Source: Candidatus Dechloromonas phosphorivorans
GTDB lineage: Bacteria > Pseudomonadota > Gammaproteobacteria > Burkholderiales > Rhodocyclaceae
Reading direction: 5' to 3'
NCBI GenBank assembly: GCA_016721185.1
Contig: JADKIP010000013.1
Location: 21,001 to 85,000, forward strand
Length of the DNA stretch: 64,000 nt
The position numbers were made by a program, and so were the translations under genes. The notes beneath the pieces are model-generated. The model worked only from the letters and a program-made list of their open reading frames with translations, was not told where the DNA came from and did not search any database. Each line of letters starts with the position of its first letter. The stretch's first letter is position 1. Of the stretch, positions 43,175 to 53,360 are shown one piece after another.

Positions 43175-43439
43175 TCAGTGAGTCAGGCTGCCGGGTACGG
43201 TCAACGGGTAAAAATCGACAGAAATCGAATTCGGGTGGCAGTGCGTCGCTTGCCAGCCACCGAGCACTTCCTGCAGGGCGGATTTCAGGTAGGGGTCGAG
43301 GTTTTGGGTGTCGACCGCGGCTTGCAAATGGCTGCGCAGCGCTTCGGTCTTGTTGGCGGTCGCACCGCGCAGCGCCGACGAAGAGCAGATTGACGATGGC
43401 GGCGAGACGCAACGCGATGGGCATTTCTTCGCTTTCCAC
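43175..43439 (-). CDS. Small hypothetical protein (frameshifted)
   Basis: GTG at 43439 with AAGGAG upstream opens ESEEMPIALRLAAIVNLLFV. Near 43380 the frame changes to one reading ALRGATANKTEALRSHLQAA and LDPYLKSALQEVLGGWQATH, ending GSLTH at 43175. The repaired product is about 88 residues. It lies three bases after the DUF2149 gene and before rpsD. No family recognised. Confidence 0.6.
43196..43205 (+). repeat. Uptake-like motif (3' of frameshifted small gene)
   Basis: TACGGTCAAC followed by GGGTAAAAATCGACAGAAAT. Confidence 0.7.
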
Positions 43440-43442
43440 GGC

Positions 43443-43769
43443 TTACTCCTTGCTGCCTTCCGGCACATAAACCATCGAGCCATCCTTCATCTTGTAGGCG
43501 ACGCCGGCTTTGTCGCCGTCGCCGCTGCCGATGTTGCCGTTGGCCTTGTACTTTTCGATCTTCTCGCCCTTTTTGATCAGCACTTCCATGCTCGGCTTGC
43601 CGGCATCGGTGATGACCGTGACGTCCTGCTTGTTGAAGGCGTTGAGCATCGGGTTCTGGGCGACGGTGATGAGCAGCGCGGCGATGATGACGAGGAAGAT
43701 GTCGATCAGATTGACTACGGAGAGGATCGGGTCCTCGGTTTCTGGCTCATGCAAAAGTTTTAGGCTCAT
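43443..43769 (-). CDS. DUF2149 / ExbD-like protein
   Basis: 108 residues. One N-terminal membrane helix (NLIDIFLVIIAALLITVAQN) is preceded by LHEPETEDPILSVV and followed by a periplasmic domain with VITDAGKPSMEVLIKKGEKI. This is the DUF2149 layout, an ExbD-like partner of the MotA/TolQ-type channel encoded just upstream (four-base overlap). Together they should energise the outer membrane receptors of the locus. Confidence 0.88.
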   Translation of the reverse strand: MSLKLLHEPETEDPILSVVNLIDIFLVIIAALLITVAQNPMLNAFNKQDVTVITDAGKPSMEVLIKKGEKIEKYKANGNIGSGDGDKAGVAYKMKDGSMVYVPEGSKE

Positions 43770-44248
43770 GCTGTCTGCCCCCTTTGCGTTTCGATTTCAA
43801 GCATTTCCTCGGCCAGCCAGCGGCGGCGCACATTGACTACCCAGTAGGTGATCGAGGCGGCGATCAGGGCGAGGATGACCGCTGAAAAGGCGATGGTCAG
43901 GTTGTCGGAAACCTTGGCCAGATTGCCGTCGGAGAGCGATTTCAGCGCCGGCCCCATCGGGATCATGGTGGCGACCAGGCCGAGCATCGGCGTCACCCGG
44001 CTGGCGATGCGCGGGTTTTCCAGCGCCTTGTGGGCGAGCAGATCCAGTTCATCTGCGGTCAACCGGAAATTTTGGCGAAATTGGCTGACCAGTGGCCGGC
44101 CCTTGCCTTGTCGGCGGTATATCGCGAGCAAGGCAAATTCGCCGAGCACCCAGAAGGCGTAAAGAAAGAGGCCGGCGATCAGGGCCAGAGTTGGCAGCAG
44201 GAAAAGCTGCGAGATCTGGTACATGGTGAGTTCGACTAGGTTGGGCAT
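43766..44248 (-). CDS. MotA/TolQ/ExbB-type proton channel
   Basis: 160 residues with three membrane helices. FLLPTLALIAGLFLYAFWVL, then PRIASRVTPMLGLVATMIPM GPALKSLSDGNL, the conserved channel-forming pair of motifs, and FSAVILALIAASITYWVV. It is shorter than classical ExbB. It pairs with the DUF2149 protein. In Bacteroides hmu loci a similar pair accompanies a CobN-like HmuS protein, as here. Confidence 0.9.
   Translation of the reverse strand: MPNLVELTMYQISQLFLLPTLALIAGLFLYAFWVLGEFALLAIYRRQGKGRPLVSQFRQNFRLTADELDLLAHKALENPRIASRVTPMLGLVATMIPMGPALKSLSDGNLAKVSDNLTIAFSAVILALIAASITYWVVNVRRRWLAEEMLEIETQRGQTA
44054..44063 (+). repeat. Uptake-like motif (antisense in ExbB-like gene)
   Basis: TGCGGTCAAC followed by CGGAAATTTTGGCGAAATTG, a very full match. 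Confidence 0.75.
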
Positions 44249-44292
44249 GAGGGCTCCGTGAAAAATGTGGGTTGAAAGGTAGGGGTTTCGTC

Positions 44293-44312
44293 ATTCCCGC
44301 CTGCGCGGGAAT
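44293..44312. repeat. REP/dRS3-like palindrome
   Basis: ATTCCCGCCTGCGCGGGAAT in the 93-base gap between the TonB receptor stop and the ExbB-like gene. Confidence 0.8.
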
Positions 44313-44341
44313 GACGGTTTTTAAAGCTTGTAAGGTCACAT

Positions 44342-46532
44342 TCACCATTTCCCTTCCAGCGACAGCATGAAAGTCCGTTGGCCGCGTTCCGCCGTGCTCA
44401 GCCGCCAACTGTCAGCCGCAGACCAGGCATCGGCCAGACGCCGGGTATCGGCGCGCAGGATGTTTTGCGCTTCCAGACGCAGGTTCAACCGGGTGTTCAG
44501 GCGGCGCACCCAGTAGGCGTCGAGCAGGCTGCGCGAGCCTTGCCGGCTGGCGGTTTCGCCGGGGATATCGGTGCGGCTGGCGCCGTACTGGTTGAGTTGC
44601 AGGCTGGTGCTGGATTGCCAGAAGGCGAGCGCCTGGTCGTAGCCGAGATTGAACTGGTAGCTCGGCAGGTCGCGGGCGTCGCGCGTGATGTCGAGCCGCT
44701 CGTCATTGACACGGCCACGCGGCAGCGTCAGGTGGCTGCGCAGCGAACCGCCTTTCCAGCCGAAGCCGTCGCTTTTCAGTTTGGCGTCGAGTTCCAGCCC
44801 CCAGTGGCGGGCCGTGCCTTCGTTGAACGGGCGGTCGACCCAGCGGCTGCCTTCGAGTTGGGTGCGCCGTTCGATGAGCTTTTCGGTGCGCCGCAAATAG
44901 GTGTTGGCGCTGATCACGCCCATCTCAGCGGCGAGATATTTTTCAATGGCGATTTCGAGATTGACGTTGCGTTCAGGCTGCAAACCGGCGTTGCCGCCCC
45001 GGTCGGCTTCCAGCGGGCTGTTGTAGCCGGCGCCTTGCACGGTCAACCCGGAAATTTCATCCAGTTTCGATGCCTTGATGCCGCTGCCGAGCGAGGTGCG
45101 GAAGATCAGGTCGGGCGCCAGTTCGAGCCGTGCGGCGAGCGACGGCGCCAGTTGTCCGGTTTGTTGGGTCTGCGCCTCGCTTTCCAGGCGGATATGTTCG
45201 CCGCGCAAACCGGCAGTCAGTGTCAGCAGCTTCAGCGGGTTCCATTCGTGCTGCAACCAGGCGGTCATTTGCCGGGATGTCGCTTCGTTGCGGTTGCTGC
45301 TGGCGCTACTGCCGCTCACTGTCTGGCGCTCCTCGCGCTGGAGCCAGGATTGCTCCAGCCCGGCGGAGAGCAGGCCGTCGCCAATGCTGCGGTCAACCCG
45401 GATTCCGGACGAAATTTCAGTTTCATCGCGCGCCAGGTTTTCGCGGCCTTGGCTGACATTGCCGCCGGCGTCGGTCCACCGCCGCTCGATATCGCTACGC
45501 CGCCGGCCATCCATGATCGCAGCGCGGCCGGAGAGTTTGCCGCCGCTCAATTTCATGTCGCCCTCGACGCGCAGGCGGGCGATGCTCAGGCTGCTTTCTT
45601 CATGTTCGCGGCGGCCGCCGTCGTCGACCAAACCCGTACCGTTGACTGGATCGGCATAGGCCGAGCGGGTTGATGCTGCTCTGTTTCTCGCCTTGATTCC
45701 GGTAAAAACTCGGCCACAGGCTGAGGCTGTCTCCGGCGTTCCGCCAGCTCAGGCGCGGCGAAAGGATGAATTCATCAAGGCGGTAAGGGCTGCTTTCGCG
45801 CTCCTCCTGCCACAGTGTGCGGCTGCTGGCGCTGGACGCCTGACGGGTCGTGGCTTTCTCCAGCGGCATGGCGTGATGGTTGATGGTCAAGGGCAAAATC
45901 CACGAAAGGCCCTGTTCGCCACCGCCCTGGCTCACCGTCATTTGGCCGTTTGCTTCATCGCCGCGCAGGCCGGCGGCGATCTTCGCTGCGGTCGACGCCT
46001 GCGGCCGGGCCTTTTTCATGATCAGATTGACCGTGATCGGCACGGCGCTGCCATGTTCCGCCGAGGCGCCGCGGAGGATTTCGATGCGCTCCAGTTCGCC
46101 GGACGGCAGCCGACCCACCGTGGTCAGCGCGTAGCGCGCATTGGCGCTGGGTCGTTCGCCATCGACCAGGAACTGCACGGCATCGCGCCCCATGCCGCGG
46201 GCGTTGGCCGTCGGGCCGCCATCGCCGCTATGGGCAGCGGCGTCGATGCCGGGCAGTTTGCGGATGGTTTCGCCGATGCTCAGGCCCCCCAGCGCCTCGA
46301 TTTCGGCGCGGTCGATGATGGTCTTCTGCGTCGCGGCGGCTTGTCGTTCGCCCAGTGCATCGCTGCTGGCGGTGACGGTGACTTCCTGGAGCGTCGTTGT
46401 CTCCTCGGCGCTGAGCGGGGCCGTAACCAGCAGCGCGCTGAATGCCATACCCCAGGGGTGCTTACTGCGCCGCGAAACAAATCCCCTGGCGGGACGGGGC
46501 GCGGTGAACCGCAAATTTGCCGGCATTTTCAT
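44342..46532 (-). CDS. TonB-dependent receptor, heme locus (frameshifted)
   Basis: Repaired length about 730 residues. The start at 46532 (MKMPANLRFTAPRPARGF) overlaps the CobN-like stop by four bases. Signal peptide MAFSALLVTAPLSA, TonB box-like TTLQEVTVTAS, plug motifs IGETIRKLPGIDAAAHSGDG and LERIEILRGASAEHG. Near 45666 an extra G breaks the frame: SSINPLGL versus the continuation YADPVNGTGLVDDGGRREHE. The barrel ends FMLSLEGKW. It is unusual in having only GASAEHGSAVPITVNLIMKK where most receptors have a longer plug end. Confidence 0.85.
45388..45397 (+). repeat. Uptake-like motif (antisense in TonB receptor)
   Basis: TGCGGTCAAC followed by CCGGATTCCGGACGAAATTT; a CACGGTCAAC variant with CCGGAAATTTC follows at 45038. 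Confidence 0.65.
45987..45996 (+). repeat. Uptake-like motif core (antisense in TonB receptor)
   Basis: TGCGGTCGAC without A/T tracts. Confidence 0.35.
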
Positions 46533-49500
46533 GCACTTGCCCGTTGTTGCCGCCTTACAGTCGCCAGGCCGCCGGCGAGCGTCGTCAGCAGCACCAGTGC
46601 GCCGCCAAAGAGGGCGAGCGGCGGGGTGGGTGGTGGCGTGTTGTCGACCTTTTCCAGCAACATCCCCTGAATCGCCCGCGGGGGCGGCGGGGCGGCGGCC
46701 GGGGGCGACACCAGATCGGCGGCGCTTTGCGGCCGGGTCGGCGCCGAGGCTGCGGGCTGCATTGCCGCAAGACCAAAACCGGGGGCGACGAAGTTCTTGA
46801 ACGCCTGGTTGTCGGTTTGCACATCGTGGCGTTTGGCCAGTTCCTTGTAGCGTTCCTTCAACTCGGCCACGGTCTTGGCATCGGCTTTCCAATAGCCTTG
46901 GCGGGCCATTTCCAGCATTTTTTCCATGGTTTGCGCCAGGGCGTGCGGATTGTTTTTCTCGAACCAGTTTTTCAAACCGAGCTGGTGTTTGTCGCGGACG
47001 TAAACATCGACAAACTCCTGCCACTGGTCGTCGCGGACGATTTCGCGCGAAACGGTGGTCCAGCCGGTGAAGTTGTTGACCGAGTCGAGCACCTGCAGCG
47101 TCCCGGCATAGCCTTCGGCCATCAGGCCCTTGATGTAGCCGGGGTGAAAATTGCGGGTGGCGAGTTCCTTGGCGAGGAAGGCGTCGGCCCCTTCGACCTT
47201 GCCGGCACCGCTACCGCGCAGGTTGGAGATGTAGAGCTCCGGCGCCTTGCCGTCGAGGTGGCGCACCGCCGCGCCGATGCCGCCGAGGTACTGGAAGGGA
47301 TCGTCGGTGGTCAGCATGCCGTAGAGGTTGGAGGTGCGCGACAGCACGGCGCCCTCGGTGCCTTTGAGGTGTTCGGCGTAGAGATTGACGTTGGCCGCCT
47401 TGCCTTCCGCCCCGGCAATGCCCTTGCTGCCCCAGGCCGCTTCGTCGGTGCCGTAGGCGAACTGCATTTTCGACAGGTAGAGACTGGCCAGCTTGCGGTC
47501 GCCCTCGGCCTTGCCTTTCCAGGTGTCGGTGGCGAGCGCCGCGTCGTCCAGCCCGGTGCCGTACTTGCCGGATTCGGAGGAGAAAATCCGCGTCTCGGCC
47601 GCCTTCTTCGCCGCCGCTTCCGGCACGCCCTGTTTGATCAGGCGCTGGGCAATCGCCTGGCTGTTGGCGTAGAGCGGGTTGTCGGCTTCACTGGCGCGGG
47701 CGGCAAGTTCGACCGCCTTGGCGAGTTGCTTCATCGCATTCGGGAAGTGGTCGCGGTACAGGCCGGTGGCGGAAAGCACGACATCGACCCGCGGCCGTTT
47801 GAGCATTTCACGCGGTACCAGCTTGACGTCGATGACCCGGCCGCCGCTGTCCCACACCGGTTCGACACCCATTGCCCACAAGGCCTGCGCTTCGAGCAAG
47901 CCTTGATGGCGCATGGTTTCGACCGACCACAGCGAAAAGGCGAGCTTCTTCGGCGGCTTGCCGGTCTTGGCGGCGTGCGCCGCGATCAAGGCCTCGGCGG
48001 CTTCCTGCCGGCCGCCCAGGCTTGCTGGGTCGGTACGCGGGAAGGATCGAAACCGTACAGATTGCGCCCGGTCGGCAGCGCATCCGGGTTCTTGATCGGG
48101 TCGCCGCCGTAGGAGGTCGGGCGATGCTGGCCGGCGAGGGCGGCGAGCAGGCCCTGCATTTCACCGGCGGCCGAAAGGTCGGCGTACCAGCTTTGGGCCT
48201 GGGCGAGTTTCGCGCTCAATTCTGCGCTCAGTTTTTCGTTTAATTGCGCGGTCAGTTTTTCGTCTTTTTTGCCGTCGACCGCAGCATTCAAATAATTCTT
48301 CAGCAATTGGTACGGAGCCGACTCGCTGAGCTGGCTGTAGTCGCCCACGAACACTTCGTCGACGTCGTCTTCCTTGACGCCGGCCGCGCGGGCGGCGCCT
48401 TCGCGGAAGTCCTGGCCGAGCATCAGCAGCACGGTGGCGAGACGGTGCTTTTCCAGCGGTGGTGTGCCGAAGGTGTGCAGGCCGAGCGGTTGAGCGGTTT
48501 GCGCCAGTTCATGCAAATGGTCGTGCAGGGCGTCGACGAAGGCGCGGAAATCCGCTGCGATGCGCACCTCGCTCCAGCCCATGTCGCGCTCGATGCGCTC
48601 TTTTTTGACCGCTTGCAGCAGGTCGGCCGCCAGCTTTTGCTTCACCGTGCCATCGTCCTGGGCCAGCCAGGCGTGCAGCAGGTCGTGAATTTTGACGGTG
48701 GTTTCGTGCAGGCCGGCCGGGGCGAAGGGCGGCGTCTGGTGGGTGACGATGACGGCTCGGCCGCGCCGCTTGGCTTGCAGCGCCTCGCCGATGTTGTCGA
48801 CGATGTAGGGATAGACCACCGGCACATCGCCGACGGCGAGCAGCGGATAGTCGTGCACCGACAGGCCGCGCTCCTTGCCGGGCAGCCATTCCTGCGTGCC
48901 GTGCGTGCCGAAATGGACCAGCGCATCGGCCTTGAAAGCCTCGCGCGCCCACAGGTAATGCGCCAGGTAATAGTGCGAGGGTGCGGCCTTGGTCGAGTGA
49001 TAGAGCGCCTTTTCCTTGTCCTCCCATTTTTCACCGCGCGGCGGCTGCGGCGTGAAGATGATCTTGCCGGCGGCGAAGCGGGGAATCACAAAGTAGCTTT
49101 CGCCGCCTTCGCGAATCGCCATCGCCGATTTTTCCGGCTCGCCCCAGCGCTCGTGGAGTTCCTGCTGAATGGCGGGCGGCAGCGTCGTCAGCCAGGCGCG
49201 ATAGGTTTTGACCGGCAGCTTTTCGGCCAGGCCGTCGGCGAGCAGACTCTTCAGTTCGCCATCGCGATAGAACGGCGCGAGCAGGCGTTGCAGGCTGTTG
49301 ATCAGGACGATTTCGCTTTCCGGCCGGGCGTCGTAACCGGCGCTCTTGAGGGTGCGCAACGTGGCTTCGAGGCTTTTCGGCAGGTTGAGATAGGAGGCCG
49401 AAAGGTTCTTTTCGCCCGGCGGGTAGTTCCAGAAAAAGACCGCGACTTTTTTCTCGGCATTGGCCAGTCGCTGCAGGCGGACGAGCTTGAGCGCCTTGTT

Positions 49501-50523
49501 GGCGATGGCGGCGGTCTGCTCCGCGATGACGACGATTTCGCCGTCGCTTTTGCGGTTGGTGGTGGCGACGATGGGGTCGATGATCCCGGCGTACTCGCCC
49601 TGGGAAAGGTAGAAAGGCACGTCGATTAGCGGCAGGCCTTGCGGGTCGGCGCGCCAGGCGGCTTCGTCGCCCTTGCGGTAGGCCAGCGCCTGAATGACCG
49701 GGATGCCGAGTTTGGCCAGTTCGCTGCGCCGGCCTTCGGGGTCGAGGACGATCTGGGTATTGATCACGGCATCGGCAATCGGCTGGTCGGCTATCGTCAG
49801 CATCTCGCGGTGCGGGCCGAGAACGCCGGCATAGTAGGGCAGGGCAATGGCGCCAGCGGCTTCGATGCGGGCGATCAGGTCATCGACGAAGGCCGTCTGC
49901 TCGGCGCCGATGTAGATCTGGTGAAAGGCGATGGCAATGGTCGGCGGGCGTTTGGCGGGGTAGATGCCCTTCCAGCGGAAATACTCGGCCGGCGTGGCAA
50001 AGACAAGATTCGGCGCTTTCGGGTGGTAGACCGCAGCATCGGGAAAAATGAAGGGCGGGGCGATGCCGGCCAGTGATTTACCCTGGCGATGGGCGGCCAG
50101 GGTCTGGAAAAAACCTTCGTAATTGGCCTGGCCGCCGTTGGTGTAATAGGCATGCAGGCGCTCGGCGATGGGCTGGGGGAAACCTTCAGCCAGCGGGCCG
50201 TTGTCGCGCATCCAGATATGCGGGGTTTTCAGGCCGGGCAGGACTTTGGCCAGTCGGCTCTTGACCGACTCCTGCATGTGGCTGCGGGCAGCGTCGAAAA
50301 ATACCGCATCGTGGCCCTTGAACAGATTGTCGACCTGCTGCGGCTGCAAACGTTCGGCAAAACGGGCTTCCACGGTGAACCCGTATTTCGCACCAATTTC
50401 GGTAACGGCCTTGAACTTGCCCTGGGGCACGGGTGAGGTGGCGACAAAAAGCAGGGAATCAGCCAGGCACGACTGGGCGAAAAGCAGGCTGGCGGCGATC
50501 AGGAACTGGCGTAGCTGGGGCAT
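46529..50523 (-). CDS. Periplasmic, membrane-anchored CobN-like protein (HmuS-like; frameshifted)
   Basis: Repaired length about 1331 residues. N-terminal signal peptide MPQLRQFLIAASLLFAQSCL. CobN/magnesium chelatase H motifs include ALVHFGTHGTQEWLPGKERG, YPYIVDNIGEALQAKRRG and, after the break, AFSLWSVETMRHQGLLEAQA. The C-terminus has a membrane helix, LALFGGALVLLTTLAGGLAT then VRRQQRASA. The frame breaks near 48005, where loss of one A (GGCAAGG to GGCAGG) ends the first part at PPRP; the rest begins EAAEALIAAHAAKTG. Export signal, membrane anchor and place among heme receptors point to a heme (de)chelatase like HmuS rather than cobaltochelatase. Confidence 0.85.
48274..48283 (-). repeat. 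Uptake-like motif (in CobN-like gene)
   Basis: TGCGGTCGAC followed by GGCAAAAAAGACGAAAAACT. Confidence 0.7.
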
Positions 50524-50595
50524 TATTTACCTGGCGGCGGCAATGGGTTTCCCGGCCGCTCAACTACTGCAGGGAAAACGAGGGCGATTCAAGAT

Positions 50596-50862
50596 TCAAT
50601 GCAGGGCAAGGCGCTGGGGGCTGGCGACCGGCACCGGGTCGTCGGCAATGGCGAAGTGCAGTTGCTGCCACTCGTGTTCGAGACGGCGGGCCACGCCTTT
50701 CAACAGCGGGGCGACGGATTGATCCGGGTAGCCTTGCAGCAGATTGAGTTCGCGCTGGATGAGTAGCGCCTGTTGCGGGCAGCCGAGGCAGGAAAACTTG
50801 GTCATCATGGAAAGCAGCGAGGCCAACAAGGCGTCGGCATCGGGCAGTTCGGTGGCGGGCAT
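50596..50862 (-). CDS. Small CxxC protein, function unknown
   Basis: 88 residues starting MPATELPDADALLASLLSMM, with TKFSCLGCPQQALLIQRELN (a CxxC pair) and a helical second half. A TTG start at 50913 would run through the terminator hairpin, so ATG at 50862 is preferred despite a weak ribosome site. It stands between the heme receptor terminator and the CobN-like gene. Confidence 0.6.
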   Translation of the reverse strand: MPATELPDADALLASLLSMMTKFSCLGCPQQALLIQRELNLLQGYPDQSVAPLLKGVARRLEHEWQQLHFAIADDPVPVASPQRLALH

Positions 50863-50873
50863 GAGAGAGTCCG

Positions 50874-50909
50874 AAAAAAATTCCGATAGCCCCGGGCGGG
50901 AGCTATCGG
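50874..50909 (-). terminator. Rho-independent terminator of TonB receptor gene
   Basis: CCGATAGC, 11-base G/C-rich loop, GCTATCGG, followed on the minus strand by AATTTTTTT. It directly follows the receptor gene at 50923. Confidence 0.85.
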
Positions 50910-50922
50910 CCAATGGCAGAAC

Positions 50923-53199
50923 CTAGAAGTCGGCCTGGAAGGAAACGCGCAGGTTGCGGCCCGGCTGCGTGTAGAAATCGACGCCGGCCGGATTGGTTGC
51001 GTCGGCCTGACGGATGTCGCCCCACAACCAGTATTTCTGGTCAAAAAGGTTGTTCACCGCAACCACGACCCGGGTATCGCGGGTGGGTCTGAACCAGGCG
51101 GAAATGTCGGTCACGACATAACCGGGGGTATGAAACCAGGTGTCTGTGCTTTCATCGATGTCCCGCTTGCGGCTGGCCGCACGCAGGCGCCCCTCGCTAC
51201 CCCAACGCCCGGTGTCGTAGGCTATGCCAGCGCTAAGGCGGGCGGGTTCGACGCTGTTCAGCGGCTGATCGGTTTCTTCATTGGTGCCGTGAGCGTAGGC
51301 AATCGCGCCATCCAGCCGCCAGTTCTTGGCGAAGTCCCAGCTACCGCGCATCTCGGCACCGTAGATGCGAACATTTGAAATGTTCTGCGAGGTGTAAGTG
51401 GTGTAGTTGGTCGTGCCGATCTTGACGCAGTTCGGGTCACTCGGGCAGTTCAGGCGGACGCTTTCGATGAAGTCCTTGTAACGATTGTCGTAAACCGAAA
51501 TCTGGCCGCGGCTGGTTGCGGTTTTGGCGCGCAGGCCAAGTTCGACGCCGACACTGGTTTCGGGCTTGAGGTCGGGGTTGGGCGAGGTGGCGTAAATCTG
51601 GGCCGAGTTGCGGAAGGCGCCATTGACCTCGTTATAGTTGGGCGCCCGGAAGCCGGAGGCGATCTGGCCAAAGGTGGAGAGCACTTCGTCAAACTTCCAG
51701 ACGATGCCCAGCTTGGGCGAAAAATGGCTGTTCGTTTGCTCGACGGCCTGGCGATTGATCGAGGTCAGCGCCTGCTCGGCCAGCGTATCGAGTTCCGGTT
51801 TCAGCGTGGTCCGGTCGTAGCGCAGCCCCGGCGTCAGCAAGGCCCGTCCTCCCATGAAACTGATTTCATCCTGAACGAAAATGCCCAGCGTGTCCGTCGT
51901 GCCATTGGCAAAATCACGCAGGGGGTAAGTCTCGCCCGCCAAGCCATGCGTGACGACGCCGGTGTTGGTATTGCGAATCGTGCCATCCCGCATTGACTCA
52001 ACGCTGGTACGCATCAAGTCAATGCCATAGGTCATGAAGTGCTGGCTGGCGCCGAGTTGGAAGAGGGAGTCCAGTTGCAACCCGAGGCCAGTCGTCTTTT
52101 GATCGAAATAGAACGCCTGATCGACATCGCAAGTGGCCCGCGGGGCGCCACTGCTTGATGCAGAGCAGCCATTCGCCGCCGAGTAGCGGGCATTGCTGCG
52201 TTGCTGATAGCTGCTGTTCTCGGTTTTGGCATCCTGGTAATAGGCCCGCGCCACCAGCCGGTCATAGAACAGGCCGGTCGGCACATGTTCGTATTCCAGA
52301 CTGCCGCGAACACGGCGGTTTTCGTCGTTGCTGGTGAATTCGGTAACTCTTGGCAGGGAGGCGGAAACCCGCATGATCTCGGCGCTGCTTTCCTGTTCCC
52401 GACCTTCGATCATCGCCATCAGTTTGTGGCCCGGCGCCGGGCGCAGGATAAATTTGGCAATCGCGCCGCGATCATCGGTGGTCGCGGGATTCGGCTTTGA
52501 GCGGGCCGGCCCGAATTGCTCATCCGTGCCTTTGTTCTTGGTCTCCTCGCCACTCGCCTGTCCGTAGCCGAGCAGGACATCGATCATGTCCGTCCGCATG
52601 GCGCCGATCACACTGCCTGAAAAGGTGCTGCTGGCGCCAAAATAGGTGCCGCGCAAACGCACGCCTTCCTTTTTGTCGCTCTGGGCAATGTCTTCAGGGT
52701 TCAGCGTGATGTAGCCGACCACGCCACCCAAGGCATCCGAGCCATAAAGGCTGGAAGCCGGGCCGCGCACGATTTCAACTTGCCGCAGGAAATCCGGCAT
52801 CGGCGTCGGCGAGGCATTCATCGTCAAATTGGACGGGCCGCCACCATTGTAGAAATCGGGCAGGCGGACACCATCGACCAGTTGCAGGACGCGGTTGTCT
52901 TCAATGCCGCGAATATTGACGCGGGTGGCACCGTGCCGGCGCAGGTCGCGGGCCATTGAAACGTCCGGCTCATCACGGAAAAGATCGGCTTCATCGACCG
53001 GCAGGCGGCGATCGAGTTCTTTGTGGCCAACGCGAGTGACGGTCGCACTGAGCTTGTCGATCTCGGCTTCGTTACGCGTCGCGGTGACTACGGTTTCTTT
53101 AAGCGAGGCATCTGCCGCCAGCGCAGGCAGGGCCATGAACATGGAGAACAGAGCAAGGGGAATGGTCCGCAGAGCAAAGCGGGGGTGAGGGCACAGCAT
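50923..53199 (-). CDS. TonB-dependent heme/hemoglobin receptor
   Basis: 758 residues. Signal peptide FSMFMALPALAADA; then KETVVTATRNEAEIDKLSAT, DLFRDEPDVSMARDLRRHGA, RVNIRGIEDNRVLQLVDGVR and VEIVRGPASSLYGSDALGGV. The mid-barrel FRAPNYNEVNGAFRN and end NLRVSFQADF match the hemoglobin/transferrin/lactoferrin receptor family (HmuR/HutA/TdhA). It takes heme or heme proteins. The leader has two AGCCAGCCA copies and a Fur box, and it heads the large heme locus. Confidence 0.94.
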   Translation of the reverse strand: MLCPHPRFALRTIPLALFSMFMALPALAADASLKETVVTATRNEAEIDKLSATVTRVGHKELDRRLPVDEADLFRDEPDVSMARDLRRHGATRVNIRGIEDNRVLQLVDGVRLPDFYNGGGPSNLTMNASPTPMPDFLRQVEIVRGPASSLYGSDALGGVVGYITLNPEDIAQSDKKEGVRLRGTYFGASSTFSGSVIGAMRTDMIDVLLGYGQASGEETKNKGTDEQFGPARSKPNPATTDDRGAIAKFILRPAPGHKLMAMIEGREQESSAEIMRVSASLPRVTEFTSNDENRRVRGSLEYEHVPTGLFYDRLVARAYYQDAKTENSSYQQRSNARYSAANGCSASSSGAPRATCDVDQAFYFDQKTTGLGLQLDSLFQLGASQHFMTYGIDLMRTSVESMRDGTIRNTNTGVVTHGLAGETYPLRDFANGTTDTLGIFVQDEISFMGGRALLTPGLRYDRTTLKPELDTLAEQALTSINRQAVEQTNSHFSPKLGIVWKFDEVLSTFGQIASGFRAPNYNEVNGAFRNSAQIYATSPNPDLKPETSVGVELGLRAKTATSRGQISVYDNRYKDFIESVRLNCPSDPNCVKIGTTNYTTYTSQNISNVRIYGAEMRGSWDFAKNWRLDGAIAYAHGTNEETDQPLNSVEPARLSAGIAYDTGRWGSEGRLRAASRKRDIDESTDTWFHTPGYVVTDISAWFRPTRDTRVVVAVNNLFDQKYWLWGDIRQADATNPAGVDFYTQPGRNLRVSFQADF

Positions 53200-53224
53200 G
53201 AGGCCTCCTGATGATGAACAAGGA

Positions 53225-53258
53225 TGGCTGGCTGCCTGTGCGATCTAGGTGGCTGGCT
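53225..53258 (-). promoter_or_regulatory. Paired AGCCAGCCA leader motifs (heme receptor)
   Basis: Two exact copies on the minus strand, 53250-53258 and 53225-53233, spaced 25 bases start to start, 26-59 bases before the start codon at 53199. Confidence 0.65.
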
Positions 53259-53341
53259 AATTGATTGAATGTGCTGGAAGTCGCGACAAGCGGACTTCGA
53301 GGCTTGATAGGCAGTTCTGCGTAAATACTCGCTAACGCCAA

Positions 53342-53360
53342 TGAGAACGATTATCGTTAA
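53342..53360. promoter_or_regulatory. Fur box
   Basis: TGAGAACGATTATCGTTAA, a near-palindromic Fur-type site about 145 bases upstream of the heme receptor gene. Confidence 0.75.

Noticed and set aside
46517..48112. 531-codon plus-strand frame opposite the CobN-like gene
   Set aside because: Antisense shadow; the minus strand has clear family motifs and signal/anchor features.
46529..50523. CobN-like protein as the aerobic cobaltochelatase of the B12 pathway
   Set aside because: It has an export signal and membrane anchor, sits in a heme receptor locus, and the B12 operon already has CbiX and anaerobic-type enzymes.
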